Source: an uncultured Slackia sp. (lineage in GTDB: Bacteria; Actinomycetota; Coriobacteriia; Coriobacteriales; Eggerthellaceae). From it: a stretch of 64,000 nucleotides of DNA. The position numbers and the translations under genes were made by a program. The notes below the pieces were generated by a model. It saw only the letters and a list, made by a program, of their open reading frames with translations, made no database searches and was not told the origin of the DNA. The stretch lies in assembly GCA_934661005.1 (NCBI GenBank), contig CAKUIK010000001.1:1-64000 (forward strand). Direction: 5' to 3'. Below, in pieces: positions 1 to 7,935 of this stretch (its first letter is position 1; each line of letters begins with the position of its first letter).

Positions 1-33
1 GGCCCGAAATATATGCAAACGAACGATTCTCCG

Positions 34-1188
34 CTACCAGCGAAGCGCGCAAACGAACTGAGGCCAGCTCGACTCGCACACCGTTTGGCCCGGCTGCGGA
101 GCATGGATATAGGAACCGCCGCCCGCAGACGTGCAAATGCCCACGTGGCCGCTCGTCCACAAAACATCGCCCGGCTGCGCTTCGGAGAGCGGACCGCGCC
201 AACGAGCGGAAGAGTACTGTGCGCTATCGGTGCGACCAATCCAGATGCCCGTGGCCTGCTGCCAGCACCACGACGTAAGGCCAGAGCAGTCGAGACCGAC
301 GTTGGGGGTAGTGCCGCCCCATTCGTACGGAACGCCAATTTGGCTGCGCGCAAAGTCGACGACCGACCCCGAAGGCGGAATGTAATTGTTCGTATTATAG
401 CTCGGCGAAGTACCGCCGCCATTATTCCCGCCATTATTCCCGCCGTTGTTGTTGCCAGTGTTATTGTTGCCGTTGTTGCCGCCGTTGCCGTTCGAAGGCT
501 CCGCTTCGGGCTCTTGCTGAATCTGCTCAATAGTCGCTTGGGCTTCAGCCGCAAGTGCCGCCTGGCGTTCCTGGTCATAAAGCGCCTGCGCTTCAGAAGA
601 AAGCGCATCGTAGGAAGCTTGGAATTGCTCAGCGAGCGCCGTGCCTTCCTTTACTGCCTTATCGGCTTCCTCCATTTGATGGGCGGCTTCGCGTTCCTGC
701 TTGCTGTATTCATCGCGCTGGGCTTCGTTATCGGCGCGCAATTCCTTGGTTTCGGCAACCATCTTCGCGTCGTTTTCGTTCATCCTGGTGAGCATGTCCC
801 AGTTCTTCATGAAGTCATCGAACGAATTGGAGCCCAAAATAACGTCGAGGAACGTGGTCTGGCCATCGCGGTACATATTGTTCGCGCGATTGCCGAGCTT
901 GCCCTGGAGGTCGTCGATACGCTCGTTGTTCTCGTCGATTTTCGCTTGGCACTCGTCCATCTTCGCCGTAGCGGCATCGTGAGCGTCGACCGCGGCGGCG
1001 TAATCTTTGACCTTCTGATCCAAATCGGAATTAAGCTTCAGCAACTTCTGAAGCGCCGCATCGGCTTCCGCCTGCTTTTCGGCTGCCGTAGGTTCAGCGA
1101 AAGCGCATTTCGGCGCCGCAACGGCAACGCCAAATGCAGCAGCGCCGCCCACGAACGCACGGCGCGAAAGATTCATGTGATTATCCAT
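34..1188 (-). CDS. NlpC/P60 peptidoglycan hydrolase with coiled coil
   Basis: Probable secreted cell-wall endopeptidase of the NlpC/P60 family. The N-terminus has a twin-arginine-like signal (SRRAFVGG, then a hydrophobic Ala-rich stretch ending near CAFA). Residues about 35-225 are Lys/Glu/Ala-rich coiled coil as in PcsB/RipA-type hydrolases. A Gly/Asn-rich linker follows, then an NlpC/P60 domain to the end with the catalytic Cys in LDCSGL and His in SGHVGIC and YIHAP. The start at 1188 is preferred because it puts the signal peptide at the terminus; in-frame ATGs exist further upstream. It is separated from its upstream neighbour by a terminator, so it probably has its own promoter. Confidence 0.88.
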   Translation of the reverse strand: MDNHMNLSRRAFVGGAAAFGVAVAAPKCAFAEPTAAEKQAEADAALQKLLKLNSDLDQKVKDYAAAVDAHDAATAKMDECQAKIDENNERIDDLQGKLGNRANNMYRDGQTTFLDVILGSNSFDDFMKNWDMLTRMNENDAKMVAETKELRADNEAQRDEYSKQEREAAHQMEEADKAVKEGTALAEQFQASYDALSSEAQALYDQERQAALAAEAQATIEQIQQEPEAEPSNGNGGNNGNNNTGNNNGGNNGGNNGGGTSPSYNTNNYIPPSGSVVDFARSQIGVPYEWGGTTPNVGLDCSGLTSWCWQQATGIWIGRTDSAQYSSARWRGPLSEAQPGDVLWTSGHVGICTSAGGGSYIHAPQPGQTVCESSWPQFVCALRW

Positions 1189-1250
1189 AAGCCCGGCCCC
1201 CATCGCCTGGTTGAAATCATACACATTTCACTTTACCAGCCTTGGCGGCA

Positions 1251-1283
1251 AAAAACAAAAGCCCGCACGAAGCGGGCTTTAAG
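1251..1283 (-). terminator. Rho-independent terminator
   Basis: On the minus strand GCCCGC and GCGGGC pair around a short loop and are followed by TTTTGTTTTTT. It lies just downstream of the peptidoglycan-binding protein gene and ends that operon. Confidence 0.85.
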
Positions 1284-1310
1284 AAAACTGAAAGAAAAAC
1301 AATCGAGCAT

Positions 1311-2057
1311 TTAGAAGGCGTTGCAGAATGCATCCAGAAGCGTAATCGCGTCATGATGCGCGTCGCGCTCGATAGCGGCCACGCTTTCGTCGGCACCAGG
1401 GCCGGCAATCTCGAGGACAATACGACGCGGGCGACCCGCTTCGGCGGCTTCGTTAGCGGCATCTATCGCATTCGCGATGCGGCGCGCGAGCGCCTGGGCG
1501 TCATCGCACACAACGCGAGGCACGTTCGTTTCGTAGGGCTGCCCCGAGCACACGATATGCGCGAGCAGCATGTTCGCATCGGGGGGCACAAGCAGCGTTT
1601 CTGCGCTTACCATCTTGGAACGAGGATTCGTGGCCATGGCCAGGTTTGACATATTCGAGGCCACGCTGCGCGTGTAATCTTCAGTTCCGAACAAGCACAC
1701 GGCATGATTTTCAAGCACATCGGCCGCGCGCGCGAACCCCATATAGGCTCGGTCTTCGATTTGCGGCTTATCTTGCCAGGCATTGTGCAAATGGCGCAGG
1801 GTAGCATACGTCTTCACGCCAGCAATGCCATCGGGCACCAAGCCCATGTTCAGCTGGAACTTGCGCAGAGCGCCTTCGGTATACGCGCCAAACGTGCCGC
1901 TCACACCGCCACATGCAAAGCCAAGAGCACCCAGAGCCGTTTGCAGTTGCTCGACGTCTTTACCCGAGAAATACGGCGTGCGCAGATACAGCAGGCGCTC
2001 GCCCAACTCAAAGCCCTCGTCGGCTTCGCCTTCCCTATGAATTGCTTGAGGAATCAT
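1311..2057 (-). CDS. Peptidoglycan-binding domain protein
   Basis: The protein has 248 residues. Residues about 30-92 resemble a PG_binding_1 domain (repeated LQ..L..LGF and FQ..MGL..DGIAG..T patterns), which binds peptidoglycan. The C-terminal 140 residues are not recognised; the arrangement faintly resembles CwlM-type amidase-like proteins, but no zinc-ligand set is evident. No signal peptide is visible, so it may act in the cytoplasm or be regulatory. The start is supported by TAAGGA upstream. It lies 21 bp after the polyprenyl synthase gene and is probably co-transcribed with it, linking it to lipid-carrier or envelope synthesis. Confidence 0.7.
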   Translation of the reverse strand: MIPQAIHREGEADEGFELGERLLYLRTPYFSGKDVEQLQTALGALGFACGGVSGTFGAYTEGALRKFQLNMGLVPDGIAGVKTYATLRHLHNAWQDKPQIEDRAYMGFARAADVLENHAVCLFGTEDYTRSVASNMSNLAMATNPRSKMVSAETLLVPPDANMLLAHIVCSGQPYETNVPRVVCDDAQALARRIANAIDAANEAAEAGRPRRIVLEIAGPGADESVAAIERDAHHDAITLLDAFCNAF

Positions 2058-2078
2058 AGCTTCGTCCTTAGCGTCGCA

Positions 2079-3149
2079 TTATTTCATGCGATTGATGAAA
2101 TAATCGGCCATAGAAATGAGCAGCGCGCGAGCGTTGCTCTCGTCGATTTCCTGAATGAGCTTTTCCTTCGCCTTGTCGGTAAGCGAGCTCGCGTAATCGC
2201 GCGCGTAATCGAGGGAACCGGCCTCACGCATGATTGCAACAGCTTCGCCGAGCTCGGCGATATCGGTCGTTTTCGAAGAAAGAATCTCGACCAGACGATC
2301 GCGCTTGCCGGAATGCTTCAGCGCATGCACAACCATGAGCGTGCGCTTGCCTTCGGTAATATCGCTCGCGTAGTCTTTACCGACGATATCAGGGTCGCCT
2401 TCAATATTGAGCAGGTCGTCTTGAATCTGGAAAGCCAAGCCCGTGGCCAGGCCATATTCACGCAACGCAGCAATTTGAGATTCGGTGCCTCCGCCGACGA
2501 TGGCGCCGACGGCCAAGGGGACCGCGCCTGAATAATGGGCGGTTTTATGAATCGCCATGCACAGATAATCGTCGGGGGTAATGTCGTAGCGTTTATCGCG
2601 CGCCCATCCCAAATCGAGAGCCTGACCCTCGATGGTGCGACGAGTCATTTCGATAAGCTCGGTAACCACGCGCACCTTCTGGGCGTCGGTGAGATACGGA
2701 TCCCTCATAACGGCGCCGTTCACCATGGAAAGCGCGAGATCGCCTGTGTTAATGGCGATGCCCAAGCCTTCGGTAAGGTGCATGCAAGGCACACCGCGAC
2801 GAGTGGTCGCTTCGTCAGCGATGTCGTCGTGAATAAGGGCGGCCGTATGGAAATGCTCGATAGCCGAAGCCGCAGATGCAGCATGACGAATATCGCCGCC
2901 CACGGCCACGCACGCCGCGAAGCAGATGAGCGGGCGATGGCGCTTGCCGCCATTTTCGCTGTACTTCATGAGGGGCCCGTAGAGATAGGTATCCATGTCG
3001 GGATGATCGCCCGACGGAATATATGAGTTCACTAAATCGCCTACGACCTTGGCGTTCTGAATGAGGTACTCCTCGAACGACGCGGGCGGATTAGCCGCCG
3101 CGGCAAGAAGTTCGTTCATGCTTTCATTTCTCACTTCAGCTGAGTTCAT
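2079..3149 (-). CDS. Polyprenyl diphosphate synthase (trans-type)
   Basis: Condenses isopentenyl diphosphate onto an allylic diphosphate to give long-chain prenyl diphosphates for quinones. Both Asp-rich motifs are present: the first as HDDIADEATTRRG and the second as QDDLLNIEGDPD, followed by GKDYASDITEGKRT. These are the magnesium-diphosphate binding sites of the IspA/IspB/HepT family. The length, about 356 residues, is normal. The start at 3149 has GGAAAG at good spacing; an ATG at 3119 is the alternative. Chain length and product cannot be read from the sequence. It leads a two-gene operon with the peptidoglycan-binding protein. Confidence 0.9.
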   Translation of the reverse strand: MNSAEVRNESMNELLAAAANPPASFEEYLIQNAKVVGDLVNSYIPSGDHPDMDTYLYGPLMKYSENGGKRHRPLICFAACVAVGGDIRHAASAASAIEHFHTAALIHDDIADEATTRRGVPCMHLTEGLGIAINTGDLALSMVNGAVMRDPYLTDAQKVRVVTELIEMTRRTIEGQALDLGWARDKRYDITPDDYLCMAIHKTAHYSGAVPLAVGAIVGGGTESQIAALREYGLATGLAFQIQDDLLNIEGDPDIVGKDYASDITEGKRTLMVVHALKHSGKRDRLVEILSSKTTDIAELGEAVAIMREAGSLDYARDYASSLTDKAKEKLIQEIDESNARALLISMADYFINRMK

Positions 3150-3204
3150 GCCGGTCTTTCCGATCGTAGGTTCGCCACAAAGGGCTTGATGCAAAATAAA
3201 GAGC

Positions 3205-3245
3205 CTGGAAGCCACAGCTCTTCCTTGGTAGGAGCGGTGGGACTC
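3205..3245. repeat. Direct repeat copy 1: duplicated 3' end of tRNA-Leu
   Basis: A 41-bp segment identical to 3393-3433, which covers the last 20 bases of tRNA-Leu (T-arm end, acceptor, CCA) and 21 bases beyond. The copies lie 188 bp apart. Homology stops abruptly inside the T-loop, so this copy is not a tRNA. Confidence 0.9.
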
Positions 3246-3337
3246 CGGCCTCGCTTGCGCGAGCCCGACCCCTCAGGCTGAAGCCTTCGGGCGAATTCCT
3301 GAAAACCGCCCACTGGGCAGTTTTCTTGACGGAATTC
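3246..3337. repeat. Cluster of three hairpins between the tRNA-derived repeats
   Basis: Three consecutive inverted repeats: CTCGC/GCGAG (3250-3263), CCCGA with inner AGGC/GCCT and closing TCGGG (3264-3291), and a long stepped palindrome at 3293-3337 built from GAATTCC, GAAAAC and GCCC pairing with GGGC, GTTTTC and GGAATTC. None is followed by a U-tract. The third resembles the palindrome at 21092-21118. Function unknown. Confidence 0.6.
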
Positions 3338-3392
3338 CACCTCATCGGTTCGAGTCCCATCGGACCCAAAGCCGCCACAGGTCAAAACCCGT

Positions 3393-3433
3393 CTGGAAGC
3401 CACAGCTCTTCCTTGGTAGGAGCGGTGGGACTC
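3393..3433. repeat. Direct repeat copy 2, overlapping tRNA-Leu 3' end
   Basis: Identical to 3205-3245 over 41 bp. It includes the 3' end of the intact tRNA-Leu and its downstream flank. The arrangement (repeat at a tRNA 3' end, short insert, repeat) is that expected of an attachment-site pair or of a partial tRNA duplication. Confidence 0.9.
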
Positions 3434-3498
3434 GAACCCACAAGCCTTGCGGCGGCGGATTTTAAGTCCGCTGCGTATGCCAATTCCGCCACGCTCCC
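3414..3498 (-). tRNA. tRNA-Leu (anticodon TAA)
   Basis: On the minus strand the sequence folds as a long-variable-arm tRNA. The acceptor GGGAGCG pairs with CGCTCCT, the anticodon loop CTTAAAA gives TAA (decoding UUA), the T-loop is GGTTCGAGTCC, and CCA is encoded. Class II length (about 85 nt) and the variable arm fit leucine. The first acceptor pair is a G-U wobble. The 3' end is duplicated 188 bp away. Confidence 0.95.
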
Positions 3499-3723
3499 AC
3501 GTTGCTTTTCGTGCGGTTTGCACGGTGCTCTATGATAGCAAATGCGTAACAAACACCGCGAAAGCCCACGAAAGACACGCTATTATCATCGTTTTACGCC
3601 AGCCAACGGCCAAAGGCCGCCAATGGACGCCTAACAAGCCTTTCGCGCCAGCGAAATTGACGAGGGGCTTTGGCACCCTAGTAGCGGTTCCCGAAGCGTT
3701 GCTGCGCAACGATGGCCAAAATA

Positions 3724-4674
3724 CTAAAGAACGTTCTTTGCCGCATCGAGCACGATGCCAATAAGAATATCGCTCTCGCTTACCGTGAAGCCGTCGAGGT
3801 TCGCAAGGTCCATAACGGCACTCAAAATCACAAGGCCCGCCGGGAAAATGCCCGCGCGCTTGGGCTGAATGCCCGCAACCTTCATGCGCTCGGCGAGCGG
3901 AAGCTCCCACATGCGCTGCGCGACTTCGTCGAATTCCGCGCGCGTCACATGAGCACCGTGGACCTTCGTCGAATCATAAGGAACCAAGGCGTCTCGCACC
4001 GCAACCACACTCGTAGGCGTTCCCGCAACCGCCACAAGGCGATCGCACGAAGTACCCGCTTCAAAAAATGGCGCCAATACCTCATGCGCCCATGCCGAGG
4101 CCCGATCAAGCTCGTTTTTCGTCGGCGGGTCGCCCGCAAGAAAACGTTCGGTCATGCGGCGGCAGCCGATATTGAAAGAATGCGAGGCACGCAACGCCAC
4201 GCTGGGCACCAAATCGCTCGCCGTCCCATTCGCTCGGCCGCATACGAGCTCCGTCGATCCACCGCCAATATCGGCGAACAGCAAATCCTCGTTGCGAAAA
4301 TCGTTCGATGCGCCCAAAAACGACAGCGCAGCCTCGCGTTCTCCGGGAATAACCGCAAGCTCTACGCCCACTTCGCGCAGGCGCGACACGAATACGTCAG
4401 AGTTTTGCGCATCACGGCTCGCGCTCGTCGCAAGCGCCACGACGCGATCGACGGCGCAATCGGCGGAACAGGCATCAATGGCCTTGCGATATTCGGCAAC
4501 CTGAGCGACCGTGCGGTCAATCGCTTCAGGCAAAAGCACGCCCGAGGCATCGACCCCTTCGCCTAAATTCGTGATGGCGCTTTGGCGCGCCACTTGCCGA
4601 ACCCCCGATGCGTCTACGTCCGCAACGAGCAAACGGCTTGTCACTGTCCCTATGTCGATTGCAGCAACCCTCAT
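3724..4674 (-). CDS. Ppx/GppA family phosphatase
   Basis: A phosphatase of the ASKHA fold acting on polyphosphate or pppGpp. The N-terminal phosphate-1 motif (AAIDIGTVTSRLLVAD) and the central ADIGGGSTELV phosphate-2 motif are clear, as is the AVAGTPTS region near residue 205. At about 316 residues it is the short form that lacks the C-terminal HD-like domain of E. coli Ppx. The ATG at 4674 is chosen because GGAAAGG lies 8 bp upstream. Polyphosphatase and guanosine pentaphosphatase activities cannot be told apart from sequence. Confidence 0.85.
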   Translation of the reverse strand: MRVAAIDIGTVTSRLLVADVDASGVRQVARQSAITNLGEGVDASGVLLPEAIDRTVAQVAEYRKAIDACSADCAVDRVVALATSASRDAQNSDVFVSRLREVGVELAVIPGEREAALSFLGASNDFRNEDLLFADIGGGSTELVCGRANGTASDLVPSVALRASHSFNIGCRRMTERFLAGDPPTKNELDRASAWAHEVLAPFFEAGTSCDRLVAVAGTPTSVVAVRDALVPYDSTKVHGAHVTRAEFDEVAQRMWELPLAERMKVAGIQPKRAGIFPAGLVILSAVMDLANLDGFTVSESDILIGIVLDAAKNVL

Positions 4675-4724
4675 GCGATGCACCTTTCCGCCCTCTCTTC
4701 CGTCTTGCTTTCATTGTAAAGAAA

Positions 4725-4747
4725 GAGCCGGGGATTTCCCCCGGCTC
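4725..4747 (-). terminator. Rho-independent terminator
   Basis: GAGCCGGGG pairs with CCCCGGCTC on the minus strand and is followed by TTTCTTT. It ends the DivIC/FtsL-type gene. Confidence 0.85.
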
Positions 4748-4756
4748 ACATGCGGC

Positions 4757-6028
4757 TTATTGCGTGTCGCTATAACCAAAAATGGGATCGAGCACGCCCG
4801 AATACCACGTATCAGGCGTTTTCACGCTCGACGAATCAATCTGCGTATGCACGGTATCGGGCGTCGGTGACGTCTCTTCTTCCGAGAGGCCAACCACAAC
4901 ACCAGCCGTTTCGCCCTTCGAGACCCAGCCAAGCTGCTCACGCGCAACATCTTCAATGCCCTCGTCGGTCGAAAGTCGGTCGATGTCGCTTTGAATGGCC
5001 GCATTACGCTCGCTGAGCAGAGCGTACTCTGCCTCAAGTCTATCTTGCGTACGAAGGCCAACATAGTATTGCTGCGCCATGGGATACAAGAACCAAAGAG
5101 CCGCCGCTATGCACACCAAAAGACCGAGCGCATAAATCCAAATCGACGTGCTCAAATGGGCTTTCTCCTGCGACGCACGGCTTGCGGCACTCGCGCCACG
5201 GCCGCCGCGCACATTGCGATTCTCGCTCGCACCGCCTAGGTCGTTGAAAGCTCGCTTATGACTGCGGCCCATCTCGCCCTTGTAGACAGCCGCGCGGCTC
5301 CCCGCCTGCGCGGGAGCGCCCGCATCGCCTCCAAATTGACGGTTGAAAAGCTTCTCGGCCTTGGCTTTCGCCTTCGACTTTTGGCGGCGTTCTTTCTTCG
5401 AAAGGCGTGAACCATACGACGATTCGTCCTCATCGTTTTCGACATCGTTCGGGTCGAACATCTCAACCGCAGCGCGAGGCTGGGCAGAGGCCGCGCGAGA
5501 GCTGCGCGCTTCTTCAGAACGGGCCGAGCGTCGAGAGCTCGAGCGCATCGAAGAATCTCCGAAAAGCTGCTCATCAAGATCGTCGAAGGCCGAAAACGCG
5601 CCCAAATCAAACCCCGACGACCTTGTTGCCGCCTGGTTCGACCCGGAACGAGAAGAACGTGCAGGACGCGAGCTCACACGCGAGCTCGCCGCGAATGACG
5701 CTTCGCGGTTGTCATAGGAAGGCGATTCGACGATAGGCTGAATGCGGCCCGAACGCGTTACCTTCGAGAAGCGCGCTCGTTCACCACGAGCGAAGCGGTC
5801 ACTCGATAACGAATCGATCGACTGGGAATAATCGAGGCCACGAGCGGATGAGGTCTCGCCAACGGCATGGCAATTCACCCGTCCCGACGAAACAGAAACG
5901 TCACGGGCCCGCGAAGATGCGCTTTCGTTGTAGCGAACAGCACGCGATTCGACAACGTCTCGCGACGCGCGCGAAGACGCGCGGCTCGAACCGTCGAAGG
6001 AGATAATATTGCTGCTGGTGCGCGACAT
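4757..6028 (-). CDS. FtsL/DivIC-type septum protein with long Ser/Arg-rich N-terminus
   Basis: Probable single-pass divisome protein. One membrane helix (about residues 300-325, WIYALGLLVCIAAALWFLYP) is followed by a coiled coil and then the DivIC-like IEDVAREQLGWVSKGE element. Preceding it is an unusual cytoplasmic region of about 300 residues that is rich in Ser, Arg, Ala and Asp, low in complexity and probably disordered. The family is usually 100-150 residues, so this is a large extension. The start at 6028 has AAGGGG upstream. In E. coli the family (FtsB/FtsL) bridges FtsQ and the septal synthase; the partners here are not visible. Confidence 0.75.
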   Translation of the reverse strand: MSRTSSNIISFDGSSRASSRASRDVVESRAVRYNESASSRARDVSVSSGRVNCHAVGETSSARGLDYSQSIDSLSSDRFARGERARFSKVTRSGRIQPIVESPSYDNREASFAASSRVSSRPARSSRSGSNQAATRSSGFDLGAFSAFDDLDEQLFGDSSMRSSSRRSARSEEARSSRAASAQPRAAVEMFDPNDVENDEDESSYGSRLSKKERRQKSKAKAKAEKLFNRQFGGDAGAPAQAGSRAAVYKGEMGRSHKRAFNDLGGASENRNVRGGRGASAASRASQEKAHLSTSIWIYALGLLVCIAAALWFLYPMAQQYYVGLRTQDRLEAEYALLSERNAAIQSDIDRLSTDEGIEDVAREQLGWVSKGETAGVVVGLSEEETSPTPDTVHTQIDSSSVKTPDTWYSGVLDPIFGYSDTQ

Positions 6029-6202
6029 AAAAGATAAGGCCCCTTGCATCGTGGTGTGTTTAAGGTAGATGTAATGCTGTGAGCTAGTGTCCGTTCATCA
6101 TACCACGGGAAGCCGAGCGCGGCATCCAATAGCCAACGAGCGCGCTTATTTTCACGAACAGAAAACAAGCCCAGGTTATCGCGTTGCACCTCCGCCTCAA
6201 CG

Positions 6203-6233
6203 AAAAAGGGCCATGGAACAATTCCCTGGCCCT
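6203..6233 (-). terminator. Rho-independent terminator
   Basis: On the minus strand AGGGCCA pairs with TGGCCCT, then TTTTCG. It ends the antiporter gene. Confidence 0.8.
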
Positions 6234-6266
6234 ACCAATTCGCTTCGCGCAGCGGCAACGCTCGAG

Positions 6267-7736
6267 TTAGATAACCGAAATAGCGCCCGTCGCGATGCAC
6301 GCGATGCTAATCAGGAAGAATGCAACGATGCCAGCAGCAACCACCTTGTCGAGCGTCTTCGGCAAGAATGCCTCGTTGCGCTCCTTCTGGCCATACCAAT
6401 ACAAAACGATGCCCGGCGCAAACAAAATCGTGGTGATCATAAGACCTGTAAGGCCGCCCGCATAAATCAGGAAAATCGAGTAGAAGAAGCCAATGACGCC
6501 AATGACGCGATAGAACGCCAGCTTGCCGCCCGAAACCCCTTCGAATCCATCTTTCTTGAAAGCGCACACGAGCAAGAACATGGAGCTGAAGAAGTACGGA
6601 ATCAGAATCATCGAAACCGACACGCCATAGAAGAACTGGTACGTTTGCTCCGAGAACAGAATGACGATAAGGAACGCCTGAACAATGAGGCACGTCACCG
6701 TAAGCGTCACAATGGGAGCGCCCTTGCGGTTTTCCTTCGCGAAGATCTTCGGGAACACGCCCTGCTTCGCGGCCTCATGCGGGCACTCCGACGAGATGAT
6801 GGTGTAGCCCAGCATGGCACCCAGCAGCGACAGGGCAACGCCCAAGTTCACAAGCGCCGCACCCCACGGACCGACTACGGCCTCGAGCACGCCGGCCATC
6901 GACGGGTTAGGAAGCTCCGCAAGCTCTGCGCGAGGCATAACGCCCATAGACAGAATGGAAACCAGCAGGTAAATGCAAAGAATGCCAATGAATGCGATAA
7001 CGGTTGCGCGGCCTACGTCTTTGCTGTACTTCGCGCGACCGGAAATGGCGACGGCGCCCTCGATGCCCAAGAAGATCCAGATGCTCACGCCCACGGTGCC
7101 AACAACCTGGTCCCACAGAGCGGGGCCATCGGGCTCGCCCCAGAAGTTATCCATGAAGATTTCCGGATCGAAGTGCATGCTGAACAGAATCGCAACGATA
7201 GCGACAAACAGCGGAACCAGCTTGGCAATCGTCGTGACGATGTTGACGCTTGCGGCCTCCTTCACGCCACGGCTCACCAAGAGCCAGCAAATCCACACCA
7301 CAATAGAAGCGCCGATGACCGAAGGAAGGTTATTGCCTTCGCCAAACAGCGGAACGAAGTATGCGATGGATGCAAACAGAAGCGTGGTGTAGGAAACGGT
7401 GGCGAGCAGCGCCGAAATCCAGTAGCCATAGGCCGAAATGAAGCCCATGAATTCGCCCCAGCCAGCACGGGCGTACGAATAGATGCCGCCCACCAATTCC
7501 GACTTATACTTGCTCAACGCATAAAAGCACATCATGAGCGAAAAAACGCCGATGCCGCATACGACCCAGCCGATGAGCACGGCGCCCGTATTCGCGCCCG
7601 CCGCAGCCATATCGCCGGCCATGGTGAAAACGCCACCGCCGATAACAGCGGTAATCACGGCCGCAATAAGATGCGGCAGCGACAAGCCATTGGGATCGTT
7701 CACCTGAGATGACGAGCCCCCGTTGGACTTTGCCAT
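6267..7736 (-). CDS. APC-superfamily amino-acid antiporter (ArcD-like APA family)
   Basis: An integral membrane transporter of about 489 residues with about 12-13 hydrophobic segments. The N-terminal GGGVFTMAGDMAAAGA and ALSKYKSELVGGIYSYAR patterns match the basic amino acid/polyamine antiporter branch (arginine-ornithine ArcD, lysine-cadaverine CadB relatives). It probably exchanges an amino acid for its catabolic product. No deiminase or decarboxylase gene is adjacent, so the substrate is open. The start at 7736 is set by AGGAAT just upstream and by the first hydrophobic segment. It is monocistronic, flanked by terminators. Confidence 0.8.
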   Translation of the reverse strand: MAKSNGGSSSQVNDPNGLSLPHLIAAVITAVIGGGVFTMAGDMAAAGANTGAVLIGWVVCGIGVFSLMMCFYALSKYKSELVGGIYSYARAGWGEFMGFISAYGYWISALLATVSYTTLLFASIAYFVPLFGEGNNLPSVIGASIVVWICWLLVSRGVKEAASVNIVTTIAKLVPLFVAIVAILFSMHFDPEIFMDNFWGEPDGPALWDQVVGTVGVSIWIFLGIEGAVAISGRAKYSKDVGRATVIAFIGILCIYLLVSILSMGVMPRAELAELPNPSMAGVLEAVVGPWGAALVNLGVALSLLGAMLGYTIISSECPHEAAKQGVFPKIFAKENRKGAPIVTLTVTCLIVQAFLIVILFSEQTYQFFYGVSVSMILIPYFFSSMFLLVCAFKKDGFEGVSGGKLAFYRVIGVIGFFYSIFLIYAGGLTGLMITTILFAPGIVLYWYGQKERNEAFLPKTLDKVVAAGIVAFFLISIACIATGAISVI

Positions 7737-7869
7737 AGTATTCCTGCTTTCCTTAGCGACTCGTTGAAAACGCCGAACACCCCTGAACAGCGCTTCAACA
7801 CAACTCATCCACTATACCCTACCTCCCGCAGGGTTTTCAGACGAATTCACGCCAAGTTTCCCCAGGCAA

Positions 7870-7901
7870 CAAGAAAGCCCCGGCAACGCCGAGGCTTTCT
7901 T
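7870..7901. terminator. Rho-independent terminator after eno
   Basis: AAGAAAGCC...GGCTTTCTT forms a near-perfect hairpin with U-rich arms, downstream of enolase on the minus strand. The A/T-rich ends would work in both directions. Confidence 0.8.
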
Positions 7902-7935
7902 GGCTCACTTCAATGCGAAGGCGCGAATGCGCAAA

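Noticed and set aside
414..490. Short tandem repeats resembling a repeat array
   Set aside because: They encode the Gly/Asn-rich linker of the NlpC/P60 protein and have no spacer structure; not CRISPR.
3205..3337. A second tRNA or tRNA-Sec in the insert
   Set aside because: Only a 3' tRNA end is present; no matching 5' acceptor arm or anticodon stem can be folded.
3136..3535. Short frames over the tRNA-Leu region with GLEP-type peptides
   Set aside because: These are translations of tRNA sequence and its repeat; they contain no independent coding signal.
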